From positions 64,001 to 74,521 of the forward strand of contig JBBHKE010001725.1 of assembly GCA_037447655.1 (NCBI GenBank): DNA of 10,521 nt, in the 5' to 3' direction. This DNA is from Zygnema cylindricum (Eukaryota; Streptophyta; Zygnematophyceae; Zygnematales; Zygnemataceae). Below the pieces are notes generated by a model that saw only the letters and a program-made list of their open reading frames with translations, did not search any database and was not told where the DNA came from. A program made the translations under genes and the position numbers. This document shows positions 1 through 7,266 of this stretch, in pieces; positions within the stretch are counted from its first letter, which is position 1; every line of letters starts with the position of its first letter.

Positions 1-1
1 G

Positions 2-328
2 ACTGTTCCTATCCCACCTCCTGGTGTTCCTGATCCCACTCCTCCCCCTCAAGCACCCCCTTTGGAACCTCCCAACTTTCCTCCCTCCCCTCCAGAAATC
101 CTTCCTCCTACAGAAACACCTCCATTCCCTTCCCCCCCTCTTGAATTCCCTCCCATTACCCCTCCTGGTCTTGAATTCCCCCCTACCACTCCTCCTGAGT
201 TCCCTCCCTCCACCCCACCTAGTCCTGACATTCTCCCCAAGATTCCTGGACAGCCAATGTATGTGGACCCAAGAGTTGTTCCAAAAGCTGCCAAGAGAGA
301 GAGAGAGAGAGGGTTTCAGAGAGGGTGA
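2..328 (+). CDS. Proline-rich protein, C-terminal part (partial, open at left edge)
   Basis: The frame beginning at base 2 is open from the window edge to a TGA at 326-328, about 108 codons. The first ~80 residues are dense in proline, in PP doublets separated by short blocks of the kind EFPPTTPPEFPPSTPP, with glutamate, phenylalanine, leucine and isoleucine in the spacers. The tail is less repetitive (PGQPMYVDPRVVPKAAK) and then becomes Arg/Glu where the frame enters the GA repeat, so the last ~10 residues may not be native. Proline codons mix CCT, CCC and CCA, unlike the pure homopolymer tract at 7.4 kb. Plant hydroxyproline-rich or proline-rich wall proteins look like this, but no family motif is recognised. 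There is no start codon or signal peptide in the window. It could also be an exon whose splice donor is not clear, or chance coding in a C-rich tract. Confidence 0.35.
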   Translation, partial: TVPIPPPGVPDPTPPPQAPPLEPPNFPPSPPEILPPTETPPFPSPPLEFPPITPPGLEFPPTTPPEFPPSTPPSPDILPKIPGQPMYVDPRVVPKAAKRERERGFQRG

Positions 329-645
329 CGTGGGTTCAAGACTGGGAGAGAGACGAGGGTTTGAGAGAGAGAGAGAGAGAGACGAGGGTTCAAGAGAGAG
401 AGAGACGTGGGTTTGAGAGAGAGAGAGAGACGAGGGTTCAAGAGAGAGAGAGAGAGAGGGGGCGAGAGAGAGAGAGGGAGAGGATTTGAGAGAGGGTTTC
501 AGAGAGGGAGAGATACGAGGGTTTAAGAGAGGGAGACGTGGGTTTGAAAGAGAGAGAGACGAGGGTTTGAGGGAGTGAGAGAGAGAGACGAGGGTTCGAG
601 AGAGAGAGAGGGAGAGAGAGATGAGGGGCTTGAGAGAGAGAAACA
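291..645 (+). repeat. GA-rich minisatellite with GACGAGGGTT core
   Basis: The stretch is almost entirely purine on this strand. (GA)n runs alternate with a recurring core of the form GACG(A/T)GGGTT(T/C)(G/A)AGAG, seen about ten times in intact or degenerate form, for example near 327, 352, 381, 404, 430, 513, 535, 559 and 588. Spacing is irregular, roughly 20-50 bp, because the GA runs vary in length. This is more than a plain dinucleotide repeat: the interspersed core makes it a compound minisatellite. The same core recurs at 9104-9119. Long reading frames here on either strand (Arg/Glu or Ser/Leu runs) are products of the GA composition. Confidence 0.85.
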
Positions 646-1217
646 TAATCTTCCAATAGTAGCGAAAAGGATTCCCTAATTTCGTGTGGATGTAAGAGGG
701 GTTCATAGGAGGCAAGAGAAGGAGGGCGTTGTTCCAAAGAAAAGACGGAGGTGTCAATTTTTTTTTCTTTTTTTTTGTTGTCGGTTGTTGAGAGTGTATA
801 GTATCCGCCGCCAGAAAAGACGACGAAAAAGAGAGTTTTTTTTGAAGGGAGGTCATCTGTATTATATGTCTGAGAGAAGAATATCATCTCCTCTTTTTTT
901 TTTACTTGGATTGTCGATCAACGCTATGTTTTGTAATCTTTTGCTAATTGGTTGTATGTACATCATCAGTTTTTTTGACACTTCCATCTAATTTTCAAAA
1001 AAATTCAAAGTTCTTTTGAAGGGATGTGAGTTTTATTATATGAATGAGAGAACTTTTTTTATCTCCTTTCAACACTATTTTCTGTTAAAAAATTGTTTTG
1101 TTGGCAATTAATTTTGAGTATATGATATCAGTTTTGACAATTACCAAAAATTTGAAGCTTACAGAAACATATTTCGACCTTTTTTCTAGGGTTCTTATAT
1201 TGCTAGGCATCTACAAT
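646..1217. other. Non-coding stretch with a diverged direct repeat
   Basis: No convincing gene is visible. It contains poly-T runs at about 759-778, 835-843 and 891-903. One block is duplicated in the same orientation at 834-900 and 1009-1070. Both copies follow the order AGTT(T)n, GAAGGGA, TATTATATG, TGAGAGAA, ATCTCCT. They are about 175 bp apart and are clearly related though diverged with small indels. A 101-codon frame runs across the T tracts (686-991), but its composition (KRRRKRE and FFF runs) follows the local base runs and it is not called. The stretch could hold the 3' untranslated part of the proline-rich gene, but no termination signal was confirmed. Confidence 0.6.
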
Positions 1218-1262
1218 AACGGATATGTACCTTCTTTTGACCTACCGATAATCGATATATCG
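1218..1262 (+). repeat. A-block, left arm of inverted repeat
   Basis: This 45-bp segment, ending in CCGATAATCGATATATCG, matches the reverse complement of 2641-2685 without gaps at about 34 of 45 positions (hand alignment). It lies outside the TAGTGTTG terminus at 1343, whereas its partner lies inside the opposite terminus at 2925. The two arms are therefore not simple ends of one element and point to nesting or rearrangement. The core CGATAATCGATATATCG is itself nearly palindromic. Confidence 0.7.
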
Positions 1263-1388
1263 GTGAAGGAATTATCGCGATGAATAACCGATAACTATTG
1301 AGTAGAATTCGTACTCTGGTACGGAATGGATTGTGAAAAATCTAGTGTTGTGTATCGGTAAAAATATTATCGCGATAACATCGATACC

Positions 1389-1448
1389 GATAATTATCGG
1401 TAATCAAACGGTTAGAGGTCCCGATAAAGCAGTCCGAGACCAACAAAT
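1389..1448 (+). repeat. B-block, left subterminal arm of H1
   Basis: Sixty bases pair with the reverse complement of 2821-2880 at about 67% identity without gaps. The most conserved parts are GATAATTATC at the outer side and CCGAGACCAACAAA at the inner side. The inner motif also occurs on the minus strand near 5811-5825 as CCGAGACCAACA, so three copies of this subterminal motif are present in the window. Confidence 0.75.
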
Positions 1449-1645
1449 TCCATATCGGCGATAACTTTAACAAATTTAGTATGCATACAATATTACTTTA
1501 TAACATACTGTATTATATTTTAACTTTATATAGCGTGGTATGCCACGTATATTAATCCCGTTCCGTATCTGCTTAACTGAAATTTATTACGGACAGCGCA
1601 GAACATAAGCGTTGACAAATTCTAAAATACTTTATAGTTCTGAAA

Positions 1646-2221
1646 CTACACCGCCAATCGCTAATAGAGTAAATAACGCTAATTTGGTGCCTTTTTAAAA
1701 AAAAAAAACCTGAAATGCAATCCATAATTCTATTTTTTCCATTATTCTAATTAGGGTTTTTTTTCAAATAGCGTTAATAATGGAAGTACGATGCAATGGA
1801 AATAGTGTGGCGTACGGAAAGGGTATATCCGTACGAAATGGTACTTTTTGAATTACAAAGGCATAAAAAGACATTTAACATTATTGCGCACACATGTGAA
1901 TGTGCACTGGAAGAAAGAGACGCAAACTCGTCGATAAAAATCACGTTCTCAAATGTTCGTCCGTCGACCGTGTGAACAGCGCGACGGCGTATGAATTGTC
2001 TGATTTTGTACGGGTAAACATATTACAGTAGACATCGAAAGGGCGGGTATTTATTATTCACGACAAGGTATTTATTATTCACGGCAACCCAAATTACAGT
2101 TAGGGATTAATTAGTATAAATATTTTAAAAAAAAAAAAAAAATCCCGATTAGTGTTAATAACACTAATTTTTTTTTTACGCTATTTATTCCTTTACTCTA
2201 CTAGCGATTGACGGGGTGTTG
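1646..2221 (+). mobile_element. E1: MITE-like element with CTACACC ends (576 bp)
   Basis: The left terminus reads CTACACCGCCAATCGCTAAT and continues AGAGTAAATAACGC. The right terminus, reverse complemented, starts CAACACCCCGTCAATCGCTA and continues GTAGAGTAAA; the segment AATCGCTAATAGAGTAAA matches its partner at 17 of 18 positions. Internal landmarks shared with E2, in the same order, are TTCTATTTTTT(C/T)CATTATTCT, then AAATAGTGTGG(C/A)GTACGGA, then TCGTCCGTCGAC. No coding frame is present. Candidate 9-bp flanks (1637-1645 and 2222-2230) agree at 5 of 9, too weak to assign a superfamily. It lies within H1, so it probably inserted later or was carried along. A Mutator-like or other MITE type is possible. 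Confidence 0.75.
2046..2087 (+). repeat. 21-bp tandem duplication inside E1
   Basis: Two adjacent 21-bp units, GGTATTTATTATTCACGACAA then the same with GGCAA at its end, differ at one base. This looks like a recent slippage duplication private to E1; no equivalent was seen in E2 or E3. Confidence 0.9.
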
Positions 2222-2640
2222 TATCAAAAACGAAAACATTAGATTACATTGTAAATTTGTAAATTTGTAAACCAAACTTTTTCGAAAAACAAGACCAACA
2301 CCTCTGTCAGACTGTCGCCATTTACTGCCACCATGGAAGTGATACGAGGGCGTAACTAACACTGCCAAAAAAAATAACAGTCAAAAGGACATTGTGGACG
2401 GGTATGGGAGCATGGAACCCAAGTAAAACCCCCTTAAATTATAAAGAATCAAGGAATTTTTTCTTTCTTTTTACCGAAATCGGGGGGAAGGGGGTTCGCG
2501 GCGCGTCCGAGCAATAACACGTACAGCTAAGTGTACTGGCCGTACTGGCCATACATTTATCGATATCAGTGTTATCACCGATAAACAACCGATATTATCG
2601 ATTAATTATCGACGATAACACCGATAACGATGTATCCTAT

Positions 2641-2685
2641 CGATATATCCATTATCGGCAACCCGGAAAAAAGTCCATATCGGTT
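2641..2685 (-). repeat. A-block, right arm of inverted repeat
   Basis: This is the inverted partner of 1218-1262, about 76% identical without gaps. It is embedded in a TATCGATA-rich tract, roughly 2556-2690, with many short palindromes such as TTATCGATATC and GATATTATCGATTAATTATCG. The surrounding stretch has a 99-codon frame (2569-2868), but its content follows the palindromic repeats and it is not a gene. Confidence 0.7.
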
Positions 2686-2820
2686 ATCAACAAATCCTTA
2701 CAGATATACAACACCAGAAAAAATCCACCCGCAACCCCTCCTCGTAACGATGTATCCGTATTTTTAAATTCGTACTTTTCGTACGGACAAATCCCTCAAC
2801 CGATAACTATCGGCGTTAGT

Positions 2821-2880
2821 TTTTGTTGGTTCCGGAGCAATATATTGAGACCCTTTACTGGTCACTAACTGATAATTATC
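2821..2880 (-). repeat. B-block, right subterminal arm of H1
   Basis: This is the inverted partner of 1389-1448. Read on the minus strand it starts GATAATTATCAGTTAGTGAC and ends CCGGAACCAACAAAA. From 2881 to 2925 the alignment to the left terminus continues with a gap of one or two bases up to the TATCG next to the end of the element. Confidence 0.75.
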
Positions 2881-2956
2881 ATAAATGGTTTTATTGCGCT
2901 ACGTACTTTTCTCGATACACTGTTAGAAATGGATATCAAGCAACTCCCAAGAGGCG

Positions 2957-3493
2957 CTACACCGTGAATCGCTATTAGCGTTAAGAAATAATTAGTGTAA
3001 GAAAACAATTAGTATTATTAATTCTAATTTGGGTTTAGAGCTTTTCGCCAAAAAAAAAATACTCTAATTTATTCATAACCCTTATTTGGGTACATTTTCC
3101 CCATAGTGTAATCGTTGTAGCTCGTGTTCACATAGAAGATGTTTGAACATGTGGGGACATGTTCGCGCTATTTTTCGTTGTCTTAATCAATTGGAATCAA
3201 TTATGAGTGCGCTATTTCGTGTCGACGCACTCACTTCCGTGTGTCGACGCCTTTATCTAACACAATTTTTGTACGATTGTACGAAATAACGAGCAATTCT
3301 AGTACGGGCTGACGCATTTCGTTCACTACACTATTTAAAAACTGTCCAAATAAGAGTTATCAACGCTATTTCGATAGTACCTATATTAACCTGAAAAAAC
3401 AATTATAGTTATAAATTCTATTTTAGGTTCGCGAGTCAAAATTTGGGGGCACTGAATTAGCGTTATTAACCTTAATAGCAATTCAAGGTGTAA
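2957..3493 (-). mobile_element. E3: inverted MITE-like element of the E family (537 bp)
   Basis: The plus-strand end reads CTACACCGTGAATCGCTATT and the other end, reverse complemented, TTACACCTTGAATTGCTATT. Both continue into AT-rich sequence containing TAATTAGTG or AACGCTAATT. Its interior matches E1 and E2 only when reverse complemented: GAAATAGCGTTGATAA, then TTTTTAAATAGTGTAG near 3342, then a GTCGAC-containing block. It is therefore in the opposite orientation and is the most diverged copy. Immediate 10-bp flanks CCAAGAGGCG (2947-2956) and TGAAGTGGGG (3494-3503) agree at 6 of 10, which could be a decayed target duplication of Mutator-like length but is not proof. No coding frame is present. 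Confidence 0.65.
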
Positions 3494-4093
3494 TGAAGTG
3501 GGGCGTCGGCGCCGGCACCAAGCCAACGCAAGAGCGAGTTCGCCGTCGGTAGGATGCCATTGACGACGAACAAAGTAATTTGGGCATTCGATGGTTCGCA
3601 CATTTGGTTAGTGTCTTCATAGGTTGGTCAAATTAGGTCGCAGTAAGGTTACGACATTGCCTCGTATGTTGTCAGGTGAACGCGACAAGCGGCGTACATA
3701 TTAGCAGTCCTATATAATTTTGAGGTAGTTCCACATAAACGTATTCTCTTTATAGTTTATGGTCGTTTTGTATACTTTTAGAAGCACATTTACTATGTAT
3801 CTTTTTGAAGACGTAGTTTATTTCGGTGGCGCAGATAACGGCGAAGTAATGAGAGTTTTATATTTGCACATTTCATCAATATATTGAGTTTCGAGGTAAT
3901 ATATATTGTGGTGTGTTGTGTCTGCGGTCTGTCATTTTGCGGGCTACAAGATGCTCTACGAAATCAACACTTTCTTATCTCTATTGGACATACCATTATC
4001 GTCAACAAGTCTTGTTCAGTGTGCATTGACGGTGGCAGCGGAGTTATAAGCTTCGGTACCTTATAAATTTGAAGGGTGTTTGTGCAGTAAAGG
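3494..4093. other. Unique-looking intergenic stretch, no gene seen
   Basis: Mixed-composition sequence between E3 and the inverted J copy. A CG-rich patch lies at 3505-3530 (GGCGTCGGCGCCGGC). The frames of 60-71 codons here (3386-3601 minus, 3884-4066 plus) lack recognisable motifs and one overlaps the E3 end. An AATATATTGAG motif at about 3877 recurs near 2840 but is too short to interpret. Nothing else is supported. Confidence 0.6.
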
Positions 4094-4268
4094 TACTTTC
4101 GCATGTAACAAAAACTTAGTCTTGTTACTTTGTTTTTTAGCGAAGATTTTCCGTACAGCTTTCATAGCATTCGTATGTAAAGAAATGAAATCGTAACTTT
4201 AGATTGTGACGGAAGTAAACGTGGGTGTAATTTGTGACGAGTGTAGACGAGTACAAAACTCACGACAA
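4094..4268 (-). repeat. J repeat, inverted copy
   Basis: Read on the minus strand it follows the order GTTTTGTAC, GTCTAC, CGAATGCTATGAAAG, TGTACGGA, CTTCGCTAAAAAACAAAG, GACTAAGTTT, ACATGCGAAAGTA. The same order is present in the plus-strand copy at 6534-6697. The part between the GTCTAC motif and CGAATGC is longer and less similar here. Together with the copy at 6534 it forms a large inverted repeat enclosing about 2.3 kb. Confidence 0.75.
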
Positions 4269-5009
4269 TTGATGACGTTTACAAAATAGCGACGGTTGTA
4301 GACGTCTAGCTACTTGTGACATTGTAGATGTTTAGGGTTTGTGACATTTTGACGTCACGCTCAAATTATGATAGCGTCGACGTCACTAATTTCCCCCACA
4401 ACTTAGAAAAAAACGAGAAAATCCGCACCCGTACCGAAAAATAGAAATTACCACCGTACAAGTTGCGTTACCTTTAAACTTTATACGTACAATAGTTTGT
4501 CGTCTAGCACGATACAATTTGTCGTCTAACGCATTTCAGCTCACTTTCGCGTCCTTTCAACACATGTTCAAACTTTACATCAAATCACCTCGCGAGGTGA
4601 CTTGAAATAAAATCCAATATGGTGAGAGAATAGGCAGACGCTGCCGCACGTGTCGGAAGTTTTTTACAAATTTTGTGCGCGGAGTACCAAAAAAAAAACA
4701 CACTGCACGTTTCCAGCCTGTGCGTACTGTTTTCCGTGCGCTGATTTTCGTACAGGGGCCGTCTCTCTCAAAAACACGTGTCTTCACACATACGGCGTAT
4801 GAAAAACATTGGCCACCTGTCGGCAAGTGCGAAGACGATAAACAAAACCGCAAATTCTGTGCGACAACGAAAGGTATTTTAGGGTTTTGTCACGGCGACA
4901 ATGTGGCGTACGGACATTACGAAGTCACAAAAATTGTACAGCGTGCGGAGAAACGCCTCAAATTGAAGGCGAGTCGAAGTTTCGCCTCATTGTATGTACC
5001 ACTTCATCT
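4269..5009. other. Intergenic stretch rich in GACG and CGTAC, no gene called
   Basis: The start is rich in GACG/CGTC, including the palindrome TGACGTCA at about 4349 and two copies of TTGTGACATT. The 11-mer TTTGTCGTCTA occurs at 4496-4506, 4518-4528 and again at 7209-7219. Overlapping frames of 92, 126 and 103 codons lie between 4575 and 5198, on both strands and in two plus-strand phases. None has a recognisable domain, and the 3' parts run into the J repeat, so no gene is called. Confidence 0.55.
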
Positions 5010-5129
5010 GTCACAATTCTTCGTACACGTCTACGTAAGTCACTTTTTTATGTGACAAGTTATTTGCGTTTACATCCGAATGCTCTGAAATATGTACGGA
5101 TATTCTTCGCTAAAAAACAAAGTAGCAAG
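5010..5129 (+). repeat. J repeat, direct copy 1
   Basis: It matches 6534-6662 closely in the same orientation. The block from GTACACGTCTACGTAAGTC to the following run of T is identical, then GTGACAAGTTATTTGCGTTT and CCGAATGCTCTGAAA are shared. The other copy carries an additional 9 bp after GCGTTT. Similarity fades after about 5129. Roughly 85-90% identity by eye, making these two copies younger than the inverted one. Confidence 0.85.
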
Positions 5130-5768
5130 TGTAACAGTAATAGCGGATCGAACTTGTTTATAAATGGGTATTTAGGTGTTATAATTATAGAGTACTAAAA
5201 TTGGTAGACGTCCGCGAAAGAATCACGCTATTTGGAGTTATATTTTAAAAGTTCGTGACTTACGACAAAGTGGCTGAAAATCTTTGCCGGAAAGAAATAC
5301 GGCTTTTTCCTGAAAGTCAGCGGAGTGAAGAGATCACTGAGGTACATTGACGAGGTACACTTGTGAAGTACACGCACGTCATACGCAAGTACGATTTTCC
5401 AGACGAAAAAGGTCGGTTTCCAGATATTCGATGATTTTTGAGATTTGGTTGTCACCTTACGTGGAACCATTCATATCAGAACACGTATGTAAAACGTATT
5501 AACAAAAGATACGCGATGTACCCGAGGCCTCTGTAATACATAAACTTTGTTGTCCGTACTATTAATAAGACCTCCTCGTGTAATCATACCCCAAATAATT
5601 AATCATTAGAATTTCAAAATGAGTACTTTTTAGTCGGTTACATTTTGCGGCGTCTACCTTTAAGTCACGAAACGAAAATCACGGCGTACGTGGCGCACTA
5701 GACAATTTGACTTTTTCGCTAAAATAACATATTATATAAAAAAATAGAAATATTAAATTTAAAAAATA
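5130..5768. other. Intergenic stretch, no gene called
   Basis: AT-leaning sequence with scattered GTAC motifs. The longest frame is 80 codons on the minus strand (5228-5470) with no recognisable domain. The final ~60 bases are nearly pure A/T and lead into the 12-bp repeats of the H2 arm. No repeat shared with the rest of the window was recognised apart from isolated short motifs. Confidence 0.55.
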
Positions 5769-5914
5769 CTATATATCGCGATATATATCGCGATATATAT
5801 CGCGATAATTTATGTTGGTCTCGGTACGATATATCGAGGATCCTCCTCGATCGATAATCGATATATCAAATATCGAGATTATCGCGATATGAATTTACCC
5901 GATACCCAACACTA
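5769..5914 (-). mobile_element. H2: solo right terminus of an H-family element
   Basis: Read on the minus strand from 5914 it begins TAGTGTTGGGTATCGGGTAA and continues with ATATCGCGATAAT. This is closer to the H1 left end than the H1 right end is. Further in are a GAGGATCCTC palindrome (5836-5845), the family motif CCGAGACCAACA, and three 12-bp units ATATATATCGCG (5769-5805, first unit one base off) that put TCGCGA at 5776, 5788 and 5800. No matching left end was found nearby. It may be the true right end of an element starting at 1343 (about 4.6 kb, later broken up) or a fragment. Its terminal CTA is shared with the start of E2. Confidence 0.6.
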
Positions 5915-6534
5915 CACCGCAATCGTAATTAGAGTAAATTACTCTAATTCGGTCGCTCGAAATTTCGACTCTATCATATCAAATAGAGTAATCGATTCTA
6001 TTTTTTTCATTATTCTTATTTAGGTGAGGTTTAATTAGCGTAAAAAATTATAATATACGTAACTTTTAAATAGTGTGGAGTACGGACGACGTCTGACCGT
6101 GCAAAATTGTACTTTTATTAGTAAAAAGGTACAAATAATGATTTAATAGAATCGCGCTCGCACGTGAAATCGCACTAAACAAAAAAATGAATCACATCGA
6201 AAAAAAGCCTTTCGCATAACTCTCGTCCGTCGACAGCATCGTCCGTCAGTGTGAACATTAACTGACATTCAATACGACAAATATTATTAGCGTCATAATG
6301 ACGTCAATATACCGGACTGACACATTTTGTACGTCTACGTAATTTAGTGTTCATAATTATCGCGCACATAATTATCGCCGACATAACCCAACATAGAATA
6401 ACTAAATAAATTAGAGTAAACTTCATAGTTGAAAAAGCTGTGACACATAAATTAGCGTCAATTACTTTAATTGTTTTTTTTGGGTTTTTGTACTCTAATT
6501 TTTTCATTACTCTAATTACGATTCGCGGGTGTAG
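5912..6534 (+). mobile_element. E2: MITE-like element with CTACACC ends (623 bp)
   Basis: The left end is CTACACCGCAATCGTAATTA and the right end, reverse complemented, CTACACCCGCGAATCGTAAT. A 17-bp stretch (5921-5937 and the inverted 6507-6523) is a perfect inverted repeat. The interior shares with E1, in order, TTCTATTTTTTTCATTATTCT, AAATAGTGTGGAGTACGGA and TCGTCCGTCGAC. No coding frame is credible. The right edge directly abuts J copy 2 (TCACAAT...), a sequence that in J copy 1 follows unrelated DNA. No target duplication was found: 9-bp flanks agree at only 3 positions. Confidence 0.8.
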
Positions 6535-6697
6535 TCACAATGTTTTGTACACGTCTACGTAAGTCACTTTTTTAAGTGACAAGTTATTTGCGTTTAGCCG
6601 TTTACATCCGAATGCTCTGAAAGTTGTACGGAGAATCCTCGCTAAAAAAACAAAGTAACAAAGACTAAGTTTCGGTTACATGCGAAAGTATCGTTAA
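6534..6697 (+). repeat. J repeat, direct copy 2
   Basis: This longest J copy shares its first ~129 bases with 5010-5129 and its last ~110 bases with the inverted copy at 4094. It contains a 9-bp duplication around GTTTAGCCGTTTA absent from copy 1. Its left boundary coincides with the E2 terminus, so E2 or the H2-E2 pair may have inserted at the J edge, or J may have been captured next to E2. Confidence 0.8.
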
Positions 6698-7021
6698 GCC
6701 CCATTCAGTGAATCCGTACCTCCATATTGTATAATACGTACGAAATTCGAAACATTAATAATCTTTTTTTCCGTACGGTAAGTTCAAAAACCGCACGATT
6801 CAGCGACCAATAAACGGACGAATTTCTTAAGTTTTTAAGTTTTTATTATTTGCGTTCGATTTTTTTTCCGAGCGCCATAATCGTACGGACCATGGTGCCG
6901 GAAAAAGCCACGTGGCACTCTCGGATAGGAAGTCCGTACGCCTGGGCCATTTTTTTTCCCTTTCTTGCTGACGCTCTTTCTCTGCCGGCAGTCCTCACTT
7001 CTCTTTTCCCGGCAGACCGGT
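6698..7021. other. GTACGG-rich stretch, no gene called
   Basis: GTACGG or its complement occurs at about 6712, 6771-6775, 6883 and 6931, including the palindrome CCGTACGG. GC content rises after 6880, and CTGCCGGCAG (6982-6991) is a 10-bp palindrome. A 93-codon minus-strand frame (6846-7127) has no recognisable domain and crosses the hairpin that follows; it is not called. An unannotated transposon terminus is possible but no inverted partner was found. Confidence 0.5.
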
Positions 7022-7052
7022 AGCCGGCCGTCAGAAAACCTGACGGCCGGCT
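7022..7052. repeat. Perfect 13-bp GC-rich hairpin
   Basis: AGCCGGCCGTCAG (7022-7034) and CTGACGGCCGGCT (7040-7052) are exact reverse complements with a 5-base loop AAAAC. The stem is far more GC-rich than the surroundings. No T-run follows, and a bacterial-type terminator is not expected in this setting. It may be a subterminal hairpin of a mobile element or a folding RNA motif; function unknown. Confidence 0.9.
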
Positions 7053-7167
7053 GTAAACGGCCTGCAGTCTTGGAGTCGCCGGATCTATACGGAAAGGATA
7101 GAGGAGGAGTGTACGGACGAGTTGCAACTCTTCCGTAACCCTATCGACCGGGAAGGTACGATTTTTT

Positions 7168-7211
7168 GTGCAGATTTAGTGCGGATTTAGTGCGATTTTA
7201 GTGCGGATTTT
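7168..7211 (+). repeat. Four 11-bp tandem repeats
   Basis: Four adjacent 11-bp units of consensus GTGCGGATTTA (7168-7178, 7179-7189, 7190-7200, 7201-7211), each within two substitutions of the consensus. They are followed directly by TCGTCTAG, a motif also seen near 4500. Confidence 0.85.
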
Positions 7212-7266
7212 GTCGTCTAGTTGAAGCTTTGGTCGTACTTGTTGACGAGAGAAGGCCAAGATTTGA

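Larger units (their letters stand above)
1343..2925. mobile_element. H1: non-autonomous hAT-like element (putative), carrying E1
   Basis: The left end reads TAGTGTTGTGTATCGGTAAA. The right end read inward on the minus strand begins TAACAGTGTATCGAGAAAAG. About 45 bp in from each end the arms align without gaps over 60 bp (1389-1448 against the reverse complement of 2821-2880), matching at about 40 of 60 positions and both starting GATAATTATC and ending near ACCAACAAA. The terminal form T/CA-GTGTTG and subterminal palindromes (TATCGATA, ATCGCGAT) suggest the hAT superfamily, which normally makes 8-bp target duplications. Here the flanks agree only over GAAA (1335-1338 and 2926-2929), so no duplication is proven. 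There is no transposase frame; the interior is largely MITE E1. An extra H-like terminus (minus strand near 2717, reading GGTGTTGTATATCTG) suggests several nested insertions. Confidence 0.55.

Noticed and set aside
438-887. A 149-codon minus-strand frame with SLSLSL repeats
   Set aside because: This is a translation of the GA minisatellite with no non-repetitive domain.
686-991. A 101-codon plus-strand frame with basic and Phe-rich parts
   Set aside because: Its composition follows A-rich and T-run sequence and it includes one copy of the local direct repeat.
2569-2868. A 99-codon frame across the TATCGATA-rich tract
   Set aside because: It is composed of palindromic transposon-terminus sequence (A- and B-blocks) and has no protein signature.
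4675-5055. A 126-codon plus-strand frame, the most natural-looking one in the mosaic
   Set aside because: No recognisable domain; other frames overlap it on both strands and its 3' end runs into the J repeat. A protein search returning a family hit would reopen it.
5911-6534. CACTA transposon, from the CACTACACC sequence at the E2 left end
   Set aside because: The other five E termini lack the leading CA. The CACTA reading here arises from overlap with the H2 end, and no 3-bp target duplication or transposase is seen.
7022-7052. Intrinsic transcription terminator
   Set aside because: No T-run follows the hairpin, and such terminators are not expected in a plant nuclear genome.
6846-7127. 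A 93-codon minus-strand frame rich in Arg and Ala
   Set aside because: It spans the perfect hairpin and a palindrome, has no known motif, and lies in repeat-derived sequence.
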